NCBI GenBank assembly: GCA_035315345.1
Contig: DATFYA010000225.1
Span: 1-42,673 of the forward strand
Direction of reading: 5' to 3'
DNA from: Candidatus Methylomirabilota bacterium
GTDB taxonomy: Bacteria; Methylomirabilota; Methylomirabilia; Rokubacteriales; CSP1-6
DNA length: 42,673 nt
Shown: piece after piece, positions 15,683-24,431 of the stretch
Numbering within the stretch: position 1 is the first letter of the stretch
Layout: each line of letters begins with the position of its first letter
The notes under the pieces: model-generated
What the model was told of the DNA's origin: nothing
The model's database searches: none
What the model saw: the letters and a program-made list of their open reading frames with translations, nothing else
Position numbers and translations under genes: made by a program

Positions 15683-16870
15683 ATGAGCAAGACGCGTCCG
15701 GAGTGGAAGGACGAGGTGGGCCGGCGCGGCGACGGCCTGCTCGCGCTGCGCCGCGATTTCCACCGGCATCCCGAGCTGAGCCATCAGGAGACCCGCACCG
15801 CCGAGATCATCGCGGAGCGGCTGCACGCGGCCCGGCTCGACGTCCGGACCGGCGTCGGCGGGACCGGGGTGGTGGGCGTGCTGCACGGCGACCGGCCGGG
15901 TCGCACCGTCGCCTGGCGCGCCGACATCGACGCGCTGCCGCTGACCGAGCTGCTCGACGCGCCCTTCGTCTCCGGGACGCCGGGCGTCATGCACGCGTGC
16001 GGACATGACGGGCACACCGCGATCGCGATCACCCTCGCCGAGATCATGGCCGAGCGGCGCGACGACGTTCCCGGCACGGCCGTCTTCATCTTCCAGCCCG
16101 CCGAGGAGGTGCTGGGCGGCGCCCGGCCCATGATCGAGGCGGGCGCGCTCGAGGACCCGCACGTCGACGAGGTCTATGGGCTGCATCTCACGACCCAGCA
16201 GCGGGTGGGCCAGGTCCAGGTGCGGCCCGGGCCGTCGATGGCGTCGGCCGACGCCTTCAGCGTCGAGGTGCGCGGCACCGGCGGCCACGGGGCGATGCCG
16301 CATCTGTCCATCGATCCGATCACCGCGGCCGCGAACATCCTGCTCGGCATGCAGAGCATCGTGTCGCGCGAGATCCCGGCTCAGGAGACCGCGGTGCTGA
16401 CGGTCGGACAGATCGTGGCCGGCACGAAAGGCAACATCCTGCCCGACCGGGCGATCATGAAGGGCACGATCCGGGCGTTCGAGCCGTCGGTGCGAGATCA
16501 CCTGGTCTCCCGTCTCGGGGCCTTCGTGACCGACATCGCGAGGGCCTATCGGGCCGAGGCGGACCTGCGGCTCGACGGCGGCTCGTGCCCCGCGGTGGTG
16601 AACCATCCGCGCGAGAGCGCCTTCGTGCGCGAGTGCGCCAGCCGGGAGGTCGGCGCCGACTCGGTGACCGAGGGACGGGTGGTCATGGCGAGCGACGACA
16701 TGAGCCTGTTCCTGCGCGAGAGGCCGGGGTGCTACTTCCGGGTCGGCATCGGATCGGCGAGCGGCGCCGCGCGGCCGCACCACGCGCCCGAGTTCGAGAT
16801 GAACGAGGCCGGGCTGCCGGTCGGCCTGCGGATAGGGCTGGCGGTCATGCGCTCGGCCCTCGCGCGCTGA
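15683..16870 (+). CDS. M20-family amidohydrolase (hippurate/N-acyl amino acid hydrolase type)
   Basis: 395 residues. Two-metal site residues are recognisable: H104 and C106/H108 in 'HACGHDGHT', E141-E142 in 'QPAEE', a later His in 'YGLHLTT' and the final His pair in 'PHHAPEFE'. The small dimerisation domain lies about residues 185-300. The family removes acyl groups from amino acids, hippurate or indole-acetyl conjugates. ATG at 15683 is chosen because the family core ('LRRDFHRHPELS') starts 21 residues later; a GA-rich ribosome-binding stretch lies about 12 bases upstream. The SDR gene follows after 10 bases, suggesting an M20-SDR-DinB operon. Confidence 0.9.
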   Translation: MSKTRPEWKDEVGRRGDGLLALRRDFHRHPELSHQETRTAEIIAERLHAARLDVRTGVGGTGVVGVLHGDRPGRTVAWRADIDALPLTELLDAPFVSGTPGVMHACGHDGHTAIAITLAEIMAERRDDVPGTAVFIFQPAEEVLGGARPMIEAGALEDPHVDEVYGLHLTTQQRVGQVQVRPGPSMASADAFSVEVRGTGGHGAMPHLSIDPITAAANILLGMQSIVSREIPAQETAVLTVGQIVAGTKGNILPDRAIMKGTIRAFEPSVRDHLVSRLGAFVTDIARAYRAEADLRLDGGSCPAVVNHPRESAFVRECASREVGADSVTEGRVVMASDDMSLFLRERPGCYFRVGIGSASGAARPHHAPEFEMNEAGLPVGLRIGLAVMRSALAR

Positions 16871-16880
16871 GGGCGACCGG

Positions 16881-17648
16881 ATGGGCCGGCTCAGCGGCAA
16901 GGTGGCGGCGATCACCGGCGGCGCCTCCGGCATCGGCGAGGCCACCGCGCGGCGCTTCGCGGAGGAAGGCGCGCACGTGGCCATCGCGGACGTCGACGCG
17001 GAGCGGGGCCGCGTGGTCGCGGCCGAGATCGGGGCGACCGGCGGCCGCGCGATCTTCCGCGAGATGCACGCGGCGCGCGAGGCCGAGTGCGCGGCGTTCG
17101 TCCAGGCGGCGCGCCAGGAGCTGGGCCGGCTCGACATCCTGGTCAACAACGCGGGCATGCGTCTGTATCAGACGGTGGTGGAAGCGAGCGAGGCGAGCTG
17201 GGACGCGATCCTCGGCGTGAACGTCAAGGGCTACGCGTTCTGCGCCAAGGCCGCGATCCCGTTCATGCGCGAGGCGGGGGGCGGCAGCATCGTCAACGTG
17301 GCATCGATTCGCGCGGTGGTAGCCGGGGGGCGCATGGTGCAGTACGACACCACCAAGGCCGCGGTGGCCGGACTCACCCGGGCCATGGCGCTCGATCACG
17401 CGGCCGAGGGCATCCGGGTCAACGCGGTCTGCCCCGGCCCGATCTTCACGCGCTTCCACGAGCGCCGGGCTGCCGACGCAGGCAAGAGCGCGGAGGAGTT
17501 TCGGACCGAGTTCGGGCGCGGCACCATGCTCAAGCGGCCGGGGACCCCCGCGGAGGTCGCGGCGTGCATCCTGTTCCTGGCCTCCGACGACGCCTCGTAC
17601 GTCACCGGCGCCTCGCTCTTCGTCGACGGCGGCCACGTCTCGATCTGA
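16881..17648 (+). CDS. Short-chain dehydrogenase/reductase (SDR)
   Basis: 255 residues, a classical SDR. NAD(P)-binding T-G-G-A-S-G-I-G at 12-19, N-N-A-G at 89-92 and the catalytic S142-Y155-K159 set are all present. An Asp at the end of strand 2 ('IADVDA') suggests preference for NAD over NADP. The C-terminus 'VTGASLFVDGG' is typical of FabG-like enzymes. Substrate unknown. It is flanked closely by the M20 hydrolase (10 bases) and the DinB gene (12 bases), so it is the middle gene of a probable operon. Confidence 0.92.
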   Translation: MGRLSGKVAAITGGASGIGEATARRFAEEGAHVAIADVDAERGRVVAAEIGATGGRAIFREMHAAREAECAAFVQAARQELGRLDILVNNAGMRLYQTVVEASEASWDAILGVNVKGYAFCAKAAIPFMREAGGGSIVNVASIRAVVAGGRMVQYDTTKAAVAGLTRAMALDHAAEGIRVNAVCPGPIFTRFHERRAADAGKSAEEFRTEFGRGTMLKRPGTPAEVAACILFLASDDASYVTGASLFVDGGHVSI

Positions 17649-17660
17649 GGAGAGATCTCG

Positions 17661-18266
17661 ATGAACCTGCGCGACCTGTTCCTGGACCAGCACGCCGCGG
17701 TGCACTCGGCCGCGGTGGGAGGCAACAAGATGTCGAGCGCGGAGCGGACCTTCGGCGGAGTGACCGACGAGCAGATGCGCGTCCGGCCCCGCGAGGACCT
17801 CAACTCGCTCGCGTGGCTCCTGTGGCACATCGCGCGCGCCGAGGACATCATGGTGAACCAGGTCCTGGCCGGCGTCAGCCCGGTGCTCGACGACGGGTGG
17901 AAGCGGCGCCTCGGGATCGGCCGTCCCGACTTCGGCATCGGCATGACCAGCGCCGAGGTCAGCGATCTCACCCGGCAGATCGACCTGGGCGCCCTGCGCG
18001 CCTATCGCGACGCGGTCGGCCTCCGCACGCGCGACGTGATCTCCGGCTTCACGCCGACGGACTGGGACGGGACGGTCGCGGCGGACCGGGTGGAGGGAGC
18101 GGCGGCGGCCGGGGCCTTCGGAGTGCGGACCGAGACGCTGGCCAAGATGCTGCCCGGCCGCTCGCGCGCGCTGGTCCTGAGCAACATCGCGCTGTTCCAC
18201 GCGGCGGGCCACATGGGCGAGGCCAACACGGTGCGAAGCGCGGGAGGCTTCGGCACCGGCGTCTGA
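17661..18266 (+). CDS. DinB-fold protein
   Basis: 201 residues with the four-helix DinB fold. Conserved metal-ligand histidines appear in 'LLWHIARAED' (first) and 'FHAAGHMGEA' (second and third), so a metal is probably bound. DinB-fold proteins include thiol-dependent S-transferases (mycothiol or bacillithiol) and maleylpyruvate isomerases, but most are uncharacterised. The ribosome-binding site GGAGAGA sits just before the ATG. A second DinB-fold gene lies at 27476-27994. Confidence 0.85.
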   Translation: MNLRDLFLDQHAAVHSAAVGGNKMSSAERTFGGVTDEQMRVRPREDLNSLAWLLWHIARAEDIMVNQVLAGVSPVLDDGWKRRLGIGRPDFGIGMTSAEVSDLTRQIDLGALRAYRDAVGLRTRDVISGFTPTDWDGTVAADRVEGAAAAGAFGVRTETLAKMLPGRSRALVLSNIALFHAAGHMGEANTVRSAGGFGTGV

Positions 18267-18286
18267 GGCGGACGGGTCCCCCGGGA

Positions 18287-18775
18287 TCAGCTCCGGGCCG
18301 CGGCCCGGCGCGCGAGCGCGGCGCGAAGCCCGCGGACCACGATCCACACGAAGACGACGTCGAGCAGCACCGCGCCGATCCCGAAGGCGACGCGTCCCGT
18401 CGTCTCGCTCACGGCCGAGGAGACGGCGAGGAACGGTAGACCCAGCATGCCGCCGAAGCGCCGCTCGCCCGGCCCGAACGCGATCCAGTTGGGGGCGACC
18501 GCCATCAGGCCGACGATCGCGCCGCCCAGCAGGCTGCTTCGCCACGTGCCCGGCGCGCTCGCCGTGGTGGGGCGACCGTCGGCCGGTCCGGCGGCGACCG
18601 CGATCCCCGCGAGGACGAAGGCGAGGCCGGCCGCGCCCACGACCCACCGCGGGGCGTGGATGTCACGCGCATCGCCGATGACACCGGCCGCCAGCAACAG
18701 GATCAGGATCCCGCCGAGCACGCAAGCCGTCCCGACCACGGCCAGCTTCCGGCGCGGGTTCTGCGGTACCAGCAC
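18287..18775 (-). CDS. Small integral membrane protein, unknown function
   Basis: 162 residues with four hydrophobic segments, at about 13-33, 43-63, 82-102 and 127-148, separated by short charged loops. The N-terminus 'LVPQNPRRK' is basic and probably cytoplasmic. I do not recognise a family. It starts with GTG and its first base is the last base of the stop codon of the SDR upstream (TAGTG), so it is translationally coupled to that gene. It converges with the DinB gene, 20 bases apart. Confidence 0.7.
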   Translation of the reverse strand: MLVPQNPRRKLAVVGTACVLGGILILLLAAGVIGDARDIHAPRWVVGAAGLAFVLAGIAVAAGPADGRPTTASAPGTWRSSLLGGAIVGLMAVAPNWIAFGPGERRFGGMLGLPFLAVSSAVSETTGRVAFGIGAVLLDVVFVWIVVRGLRAALARRAAARS

Positions 18776-19647
18776 TAGGTGCGCCGCACCTCGCGCACGC
18801 GGCCCGGCACGCCGGTCGACCCGGTGTTGAGCCCGGCCTTTCGCAGCATCCGGCTGTCGACGTCGTGGCCGAAGATGTCGGGCCCCAGCGCGGTCAGCCC
18901 GCCGTCCACCACGATGACCTGGCCGGTGATGAATCGCGATTCGTCACTGGCGAGGAAGAGCGCGGTGTCCGCGATGTGCTGAGGGAGGCCGAGGTCCGGC
19001 CACGGCTGCTTCTGCTGGACCAGTCGCTCCCACGCGTCCTCCCGATGCCCGGTGGCCAGCGGCGTCTTGATGAGCCCCGGCGCGATCGCGTTGACCCGCA
19101 CGCGGTGCGCGGCCATCTCCGCCGACACCGCGCGGCTCAGGTTCGCCACCGCGGCCTTCGCGGCGGAGTAGGCATGCGGGCCCGCGCCGCCGCCGATCCC
19201 GGCCACCGAGGCGGTATTGATGATGCTGCCGCCCCGCCCCTGTGCCTTCATCCGATTCGACGCGTGCTTCATGCCCAGGAACACCCCGCGGACGAGGACC
19301 GCGAAGGTGAAGTCCCACTCTTCCACGGTGGTCTCGCCGATCGGTCCGAAGGCGCCGCCCACCCCCGCGTTGTTGAACATGCAGTCGAGGCCGCCGAAGC
19401 GCTCGACGGCGAGCCCGACCAGGGCGGCCACGTCCCGCTCCGCCGAGACGTCGGCGCGAAGCGAGGCCAGGCGATCGCCGGCGCCCTGGGTGCGGGCGAG
19501 CGCCCCGGTCTCGCCGAGACTCGCCTCGTTCAGGTCGCCGATCACCACCGTCGCGCCCTCGCGCAGGAAGGTGAACGCGGTGGCGCGGCCGATGCCGCTC
19601 CCGCCCCCGGTGATGACCGCGACCTTGCCGTCGAGCCGCCCGCTCAT
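18775..19647 (-). CDS. Short-chain dehydrogenase/reductase (SDR)
   Basis: 290 residues, a classical SDR with a C-terminal extension. T-G-G-G-S-G-I-G at 13-20, N-N-A-G at 92-95 and S147-Y160-K164 are intact. 'IGDLNE' at the end of strand 2 suggests NAD use. After the normal end of the fold ('ITGQVIVVDGG') about 35 further residues follow, rich in Gly, Arg and Thr, which is longer than most FabG-like enzymes. Substrate unknown. It is followed by, and coupled to, the small membrane protein gene. Confidence 0.92.
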   Translation of the reverse strand: MSGRLDGKVAVITGGGSGIGRATAFTFLREGATVVIGDLNEASLGETGALARTQGAGDRLASLRADVSAERDVAALVGLAVERFGGLDCMFNNAGVGGAFGPIGETTVEEWDFTFAVLVRGVFLGMKHASNRMKAQGRGGSIINTASVAGIGGGAGPHAYSAAKAAVANLSRAVSAEMAAHRVRVNAIAPGLIKTPLATGHREDAWERLVQQKQPWPDLGLPQHIADTALFLASDESRFITGQVIVVDGGLTALGPDIFGHDVDSRMLRKAGLNTGSTGVPGRVREVRRT

Positions 19648-19660
19648 CCGGCCCGCCCCG

Positions 19661-20239
19661 CTATCCGCGCGGCTTCACCCAGGTCTCGGACCAGGCCAGG
19701 GTGGCGCTGCTGCCCTGCCGATCGCCGCGCATCTCGGGCCACACGCTGCCCGCCGCAGTCTTGCCATTGATCTCGAGCTGCGCGGCGCGGGCGGGGAAGA
19801 ACGTGCTGAACACCCCGAGCGGCCGGTCGTTGAAGCCGGGCGGCGCGTGCAGCACGAAGGGCTCGATGCAGTCGTACCAGGACATGGTGATGTGGGTGTC
19901 CGTCGTGTTCACCGTCTCGATGGCGGTGGACCAGGGCCCGCCCTGCCGGTTGAAGTGGGCGTGGACGACCGGGAGCCCGGTGTCCGCGAAGGCCGGGAAG
20001 AGCAGGGTCTCGATCGTCTTCTGCAGCCAGCGGGCCACCGCGATGTTGTCGCTGTAGACGCGCGGCCGGTTGTCGGTCAGCGTGGATTGCAGGAAGAGGG
20101 TGTGACCGGCGCCGGCCGGACACCAGAGCACCCGCCAGTGGCTCGCGCGATCCGACAGCGTCTTGCCTCCGTCCGGGCTCAGGCGAATGAAGGAGTTCTC
20201 GCCGGTCATCAGGACTTGATTCGGGTCCACTGGCGGCAT
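19661..20239 (-). CDS. Protein of unknown function
   Basis: 192 residues, not recognised. The sequence is soluble-looking, with regularly alternating hydrophobic and polar residues and many aromatic positions (for example 'VVHAHFNRQGGPW', 'ITMSWYDCIEPFVLHAPPG'), which suggests a beta-rich fold. ATG at 20239 is chosen because a GAGGAG ribosome-binding site precedes it by 7 bases; a longer in-frame start at 20323 has none. It lies 13 bases upstream of the SDR gene on the same strand, so the three minus-strand genes 20239-18287 may be one operon. Confidence 0.75.
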   Translation of the reverse strand: MPPVDPNQVLMTGENSFIRLSPDGGKTLSDRASHWRVLWCPAGAGHTLFLQSTLTDNRPRVYSDNIAVARWLQKTIETLLFPAFADTGLPVVHAHFNRQGGPWSTAIETVNTTDTHITMSWYDCIEPFVLHAPPGFNDRPLGVFSTFFPARAAQLEINGKTAAGSVWPEMRGDRQGSSATLAWSETWVKPRG

Positions 20240-20370
20240 CGCGATGGTCTCCTCTTCGAGTTTGGGGTGCGCGGCGGGGCCCGGCGCGGTACAGTCAGCC
20301 GGCAGCCCGGCCCCGACAGACAATACGGGGGAAGCCCGCCCGGGGCAAGCGGGAGAGAGAGGAGAGCCCG

Positions 20371-20994
20371 ATGAGCGCGCGCTTCCTGTACCTGGTGCGG
20401 ATGGACGTGGCCCACGACCACGAGAAGACGTTCAACGACGTCTACGACCACGAGCACCTGCCGCGGCTCGCCGCGGTGCCCGGCGTGATCCGGGCCACGC
20501 GCTACCGGCAGCCGGCGCCCACCGACCCTCGCTACATCGCGGCCTACGAGATGGAGAGCGCGGCGGTGCTGCAGAGCCCCGAGTGGAAGCAGGCGGGCGA
20601 GTCCGGACGCTGGCCGACCGACATCCGCCCGCACACCATGAACCGTCACCTCGCGGCCTACGAGTGGGTGGGGAGCAACGCGGGCCTCACCTACCGCACC
20701 CCGTACGTCTTCTGGGTGATGATGGACATCGAGCCGCATCGCGAGCAGCTGTTCAACGAGCTCTACGACGTGGAGCACGTCCCGCTGCTGCTGAAGCTCC
20801 CCGGCTGCGTCAACGTCGCGCGCTACCGGACCGAGACCCCGGGGGAGCCGCGCTACCTGGCCGCTTACGAGGTGGAGCGCGCCGACCTGCCGATGTCCCA
20901 GTCGTGGAACGACACCTCCGACATCGGCCGCTGGAAGCCCGAGGTGCGCCCCTACACCCACAACAAGCGGTTCATCGTGAGCGAGCGGATCTGA
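20371..20994 (+). CDS. Tandem ferredoxin-like (dimeric alpha/beta barrel type) protein
   Basis: 207 residues made of two similar halves, about 1-105 and 106-207. Each half starts with a strand ending in M-D-[VI], then E-x-x-F-N-[DE]-x-Y-D-x-E-H-[LV]-P, then P-G-x-x-x-x-x-R-Y-R. This pattern resembles EthD/DUF4286-like dimeric alpha/beta barrels, here fused in one chain. Function unknown; relatives are found with oxidoreductases and ring-cleavage genes. A GAGAGGAGAG ribosome-binding site precedes the ATG. Its stop overlaps the ATG of the luciferase-like gene by one base (TGATG), suggesting the two proteins work together. Confidence 0.8.
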   Translation: MSARFLYLVRMDVAHDHEKTFNDVYDHEHLPRLAAVPGVIRATRYRQPAPTDPRYIAAYEMESAAVLQSPEWKQAGESGRWPTDIRPHTMNRHLAAYEWVGSNAGLTYRTPYVFWVMMDIEPHREQLFNELYDVEHVPLLLKLPGCVNVARYRTETPGEPRYLAAYEVERADLPMSQSWNDTSDIGRWKPEVRPYTHNKRFIVSERI

Positions 20995-21980
20995 TGGCCG
21001 TCGACATCGCGCTCACCGGCCTCGCGATGCCGCTCGGCGAGCTACCCGCCATCGCCCGCGAGGCCGAGACGCGCGGCTATCGCACCGCGTGGATCGGCGA
21101 GGCCTCGGGCACCGAGGCCATCGTGCTGTCCACCTTGATCGCCACGCACACGCAGACGCTGCAGATCGCCAACGGGGTCATCCCGGTGCAGACCCGCACC
21201 CCGATCGTGTACGGGCAGGCCGCGGCCACCCTCGCGCACCTGGCGCCTGGGCGGTTCGCCCTGGGCATCGGCCTCTCCAGCGAGATCATCGTCGGGCAGT
21301 GGCACGGGCTGCCGTTCGTGCCGTCCATCCAGCAGATGCGGGAAGCCGTGCAGATCATCCGCATGGCCGCCTCCGGGGAGCGCGTGAACTTCGAGGGCCG
21401 GTTCTACCGGCTCAAGAACTTCCGCCTCGGGATCCCCGCGCCGTCGCCCCCGCCGCGCGTCTATCTCGCCGCGCTCGGCCCGAAGATGTGCGAGCTGGCC
21501 GGCGAGGTCGCGGACGGAGTTCTGCTCAACTGGATCCCGCCGTCCGCGATGTCGGCGTCGCTGCGCTCGGTCGAGGACGGCGCGAAGCGCGCGGGGCGCC
21601 GCCTCTCGGATCTCGACGTGGCGGTGTACGTGCGCACCTGCGTCACCGACGAGGCCGGGCCGGTGCGCGAGGCGCTCGCCCGCGACATTACCGGCTACGC
21701 CATCGTCGGCGCCTACGCGCGGTTCTTCCGGGACTGCGGCTTCGCCGAGGAGGTGGAGGCGGTGAACCGCGCCTGGAAGGCGGGCGATCGGGCGAACGCG
21801 GTGAAGAGCATCTCGGATCGGGTGCTGGACGGGCTGGGCGCGGTGGGCCCGGCCGACCGCTGCCGCGCGCAGATCGCCGCCTTCGCGCGGACCGGCGTCA
21901 CGCCGGTGGTGCTGCCGTTCGCCTCGCCCGGCCCCGACGCCCGCGCTTCGATGCTGCGGACCTTCCGGACGTTTCCCTAG
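20994..21980 (+). CDS. Luciferase-like (LLM) flavin/F420-dependent oxidoreductase
   Basis: 328 residues of the luciferase-like TIM-barrel family. Visible signs: 'AREAETRGYRTAWIGEA' at the N-terminus, 'LQIANGVIPVQTRTP', 'LAPGRFALGIGLSS' and 'VYLAALGPKMCELAGEVADG'. This pattern is close to the methylenetetrahydromethanopterin-reductase-like/F420 branch, but the cofactor is not certain. ATG at 20994 is shared with the stop of the upstream gene. Substrate unknown. It is probably co-transcribed with the tandem ferredoxin-like protein; the channel gene follows 18 bases later. Confidence 0.88.
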   Translation: MAVDIALTGLAMPLGELPAIAREAETRGYRTAWIGEASGTEAIVLSTLIATHTQTLQIANGVIPVQTRTPIVYGQAAATLAHLAPGRFALGIGLSSEIIVGQWHGLPFVPSIQQMREAVQIIRMAASGERVNFEGRFYRLKNFRLGIPAPSPPPRVYLAALGPKMCELAGEVADGVLLNWIPPSAMSASLRSVEDGAKRAGRRLSDLDVAVYVRTCVTDEAGPVREALARDITGYAIVGAYARFFRDCGFAEEVEAVNRAWKAGDRANAVKSISDRVLDGLGAVGPADRCRAQIAAFARTGVTPVVLPFASPGPDARASMLRTFRTFP

Positions 21981-21998
21981 GAACGAGGCGCCTCGGCG

Positions 21999-24431
21999 AT
22001 GCGGCGAGCGGGAGCCCGATTCGCCTGCGCGCTGGGTCTGCTCCTGGCCGGCGCGAGTGGCGCGTACGCCCAGAGCCCGCCCGCGCCGACCGCGCCGGAG
22101 AGCAGCGGACCGATCCCGCTGGCCGAGGTAGCCGCGCGCGCGGCCGAGCTGCGTGGCCTGCTCGACAGCCAGGACGCGGCGTTCACCCCGACCCGCGAGG
22201 TGCAGGCCATCCTGGACGCGCTCCCGCGACAGGCCACCGAGCTGCAGACCCGCTTCGAGCAGACCCGCAAGCGCCTCGAGGGCAGCCCCCCGCTGTCGGT
22301 CGTCGAGGAGGTCGGGGCCACCTGGGAGGCCACGCGCGCGAAGCTGCGAGGCTGGAACGAGACGCTGACGCAGTGGGCGAGCCGGGTCGAGCAGGAGCGC
22401 GCGCGGCTCGCCGGCCTGCGGGACAGCTGGCTGCGCTCGCGCGAGGGCGCGGCCGCCGCGGGCGCGCCGCCGGTGGTGCTGAGCCAGATCGACGGCATCG
22501 TGGGCGCGATCAACACCACGCGCGCCCGCGTGGAGACCCGACTGTCGACGCTGCTGCTCGCCCAGTACCGCCTGGCTCAGCTGCAGCGGCGGGCCGACGA
22601 GGCGTTGAGCCGGGCCGCCCAGGCCCGCTCCGAGCGGCTGCACCGGCTCGGGCAGCGGGAGGGACCGCCGCTCTGGGACCGGGGGATCTGGGCCGGCGCG
22701 GTGGAGCAGACCGCGGCGGCCGCGCGCGACGTGATGGGCGCTGGGCAGGGGCTGGCCGCGGAGCTCGGGCAGCAGCACGCCGCGCGCGTGCCCCTGCACG
22801 TTCTGCTGTTCCTGATCCTGCTGGCCGTGTTGTGGCGCGGCCGGCGGGTCGCCAGCCGCTGGACCGCCGACGACCCGATCATCGTGACGGTGGTCGAGGT
22901 CTTCAGGCGTCCGATCGCCTCGGCGCTGCTGGTCTCCTGCCTGGTGGCCCCGTGGATCTACGAGGAAGCCACGCCGACCCTCATGCGGCTGATCGCAGTG
23001 ATCGCGATCGTGCCGGTGATCCGGCTCATCCGGCCGTCGCTCGACCGCTCGGTGGCCCCGGTGCTCTACGTCTTCGGGGCGCTCTTCGTGGTGGACGCCA
23101 TCCGCTCGGTGATCGCCAGCGCTCCGCTCTTCGAGCATCTGGTGTTCCTCGCCGAGATGCTCGTGGCCAGCGCGGGGACGCTCTGGGTGCTGAGGGCGCG
23201 CGGTCCCGAAGGGCTCGTGGTTCCCGAGGTGGATGCGATGGAGGGGGCCGCCCTCCGCCTCTTCGGCCGCCTCCTGCTCGCCGCCTTCGCGAGCGCCTTC
23301 GTCGTCGGCAGCCTCGGCTACGCGGGGCTGGGCCGCCTCATCGGAGCCGGCGCCCTCGGCAGCGCGTACTTCGGCCTGGCGATCCTCGCCGCGCTGCAGG
23401 TCGCGAAGGGGCTGATCGCGGTCCTGCTGCGAAGCCGCCCGCTGGGCCTGCTGTCCGCGGTGCAGCACGCGCGGGCTGCGCTCGAGCGGCGGATCGTGCG
23501 GGTCCTGCGCTGGATCGGGGTGCTCGCGTGGATGGCGGCCACCCTCGCGTCGCTGACCCTGCTGCCCGCGGTGGCCTCGGCGGTGCGCCGCGCGCTGACC
23601 GTGGAGTGGGGCTGGGGCGCGATCCGGATCTCGCTCGGCGACCTGGCGATCTTCGCGCTGACCATCTGGTTGTCGTTCGTGGTGGCCGGTGCGGTGCGGC
23701 TGCTGCTGGCCGAGGACGTGTTCCCCCGCGTGCGCCTGGCGAAGGGGCTGCCGCTGGCGATGTCGCTCGTGATCCAGTACGCCCTGGTGCTCAGCGGCTT
23801 CACGCTGGCCCTCGCCGCCCTCGGGGTGGACCTCACCAAGCTCACCATCCTCGCCGGCGCGTTCGGGGTCGGCGCGGGGCTGGGGCTGCAGAACCTCGTC
23901 AACAACTTCGCGTCCGGCCTGATCCTGCTCTTCGAGCGCCCGCTGCACCTGGGCGACGTCGTGCAGATCACCGGGGTGGGCGGAGAGGTGCGCCACATCG
24001 GCGCGCGCGCCACCCTCGTGCGCACCGCCGACGGCGCAGAGGTGTTCATCCCGAACTCCCAGCTGGTCTCCCAGAACTTCATCAACTGGACCTACTCGGA
24101 TCTGCGGCGGCGGATCGTGCTGCCGGTCAAGGTGGCCTACGGGGCGGCCCCCAAGCAGGTGAGCGAGCTGCTGATCGGCATCGCCGCGAAGCATCCGCTC
24201 GTGCTGGACCAGCCCGCGCCCGCGGTGGTCCTGATGGGCTTCGGGGAGTCGTCGCTCGACTTCGAGCTGCGGGCGTGGACGGACCGCTTCGGCGACGCGG
24301 AGACGATCCAGAGCGAGCTGGCCGACGCGATCTACGCCGGCCTCGCGGAGGCGCGCATCGACCTGCCGGTGCCCCGTCGCGACGTGCGGCTGTGGCGGGC
24401 CGACGAGCCGCCGAAGGAAGATTCGAGCTAG
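21999..24431 (+). CDS. Large MscS-family mechanosensitive channel with DUF3772-like domain
   Basis: 810 residues. Residues 1-25 are a signal peptide ending 'GAYA-QS'. Residues about 30-230 are a helical, coiled-coil-rich periplasmic domain of the DUF3772 kind. Around ten hydrophobic segments follow (about 265-615). The MscS core begins near residue 615: the Gly/Ala-rich pore helix 'GAFGVGAGLGLQNLVNNF' leads into the cytoplasmic beta domain ('GDVVQITGVGGEVRHIG', 'IPNSQL', 'NWTYSD'). It should release solutes on hypo-osmotic shock; large members are modulatory. Its TAG stop forms a shared CTAG with the stop of the convergent gene. Confidence 0.92.
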   Translation: MRRAGARFACALGLLLAGASGAYAQSPPAPTAPESSGPIPLAEVAARAAELRGLLDSQDAAFTPTREVQAILDALPRQATELQTRFEQTRKRLEGSPPLSVVEEVGATWEATRAKLRGWNETLTQWASRVEQERARLAGLRDSWLRSREGAAAAGAPPVVLSQIDGIVGAINTTRARVETRLSTLLLAQYRLAQLQRRADEALSRAAQARSERLHRLGQREGPPLWDRGIWAGAVEQTAAAARDVMGAGQGLAAELGQQHAARVPLHVLLFLILLAVLWRGRRVASRWTADDPIIVTVVEVFRRPIASALLVSCLVAPWIYEEATPTLMRLIAVIAIVPVIRLIRPSLDRSVAPVLYVFGALFVVDAIRSVIASAPLFEHLVFLAEMLVASAGTLWVLRARGPEGLVVPEVDAMEGAALRLFGRLLLAAFASAFVVGSLGYAGLGRLIGAGALGSAYFGLAILAALQVAKGLIAVLLRSRPLGLLSAVQHARAALERRIVRVLRWIGVLAWMAATLASLTLLPAVASAVRRALTVEWGWGAIRISLGDLAIFALTIWLSFVVAGAVRLLLAEDVFPRVRLAKGLPLAMSLVIQYALVLSGFTLALAALGVDLTKLTILAGAFGVGAGLGLQNLVNNFASGLILLFERPLHLGDVVQITGVGGEVRHIGARATLVRTADGAEVFIPNSQLVSQNFINWTYSDLRRRIVLPVKVAYGAAPKQVSELLIGIAAKHPLVLDQPAPAVVLMGFGESSLDFELRAWTDRFGDAETIQSELADAIYAGLAEARIDLPVPRRDVRLWRADEPPKEDSS

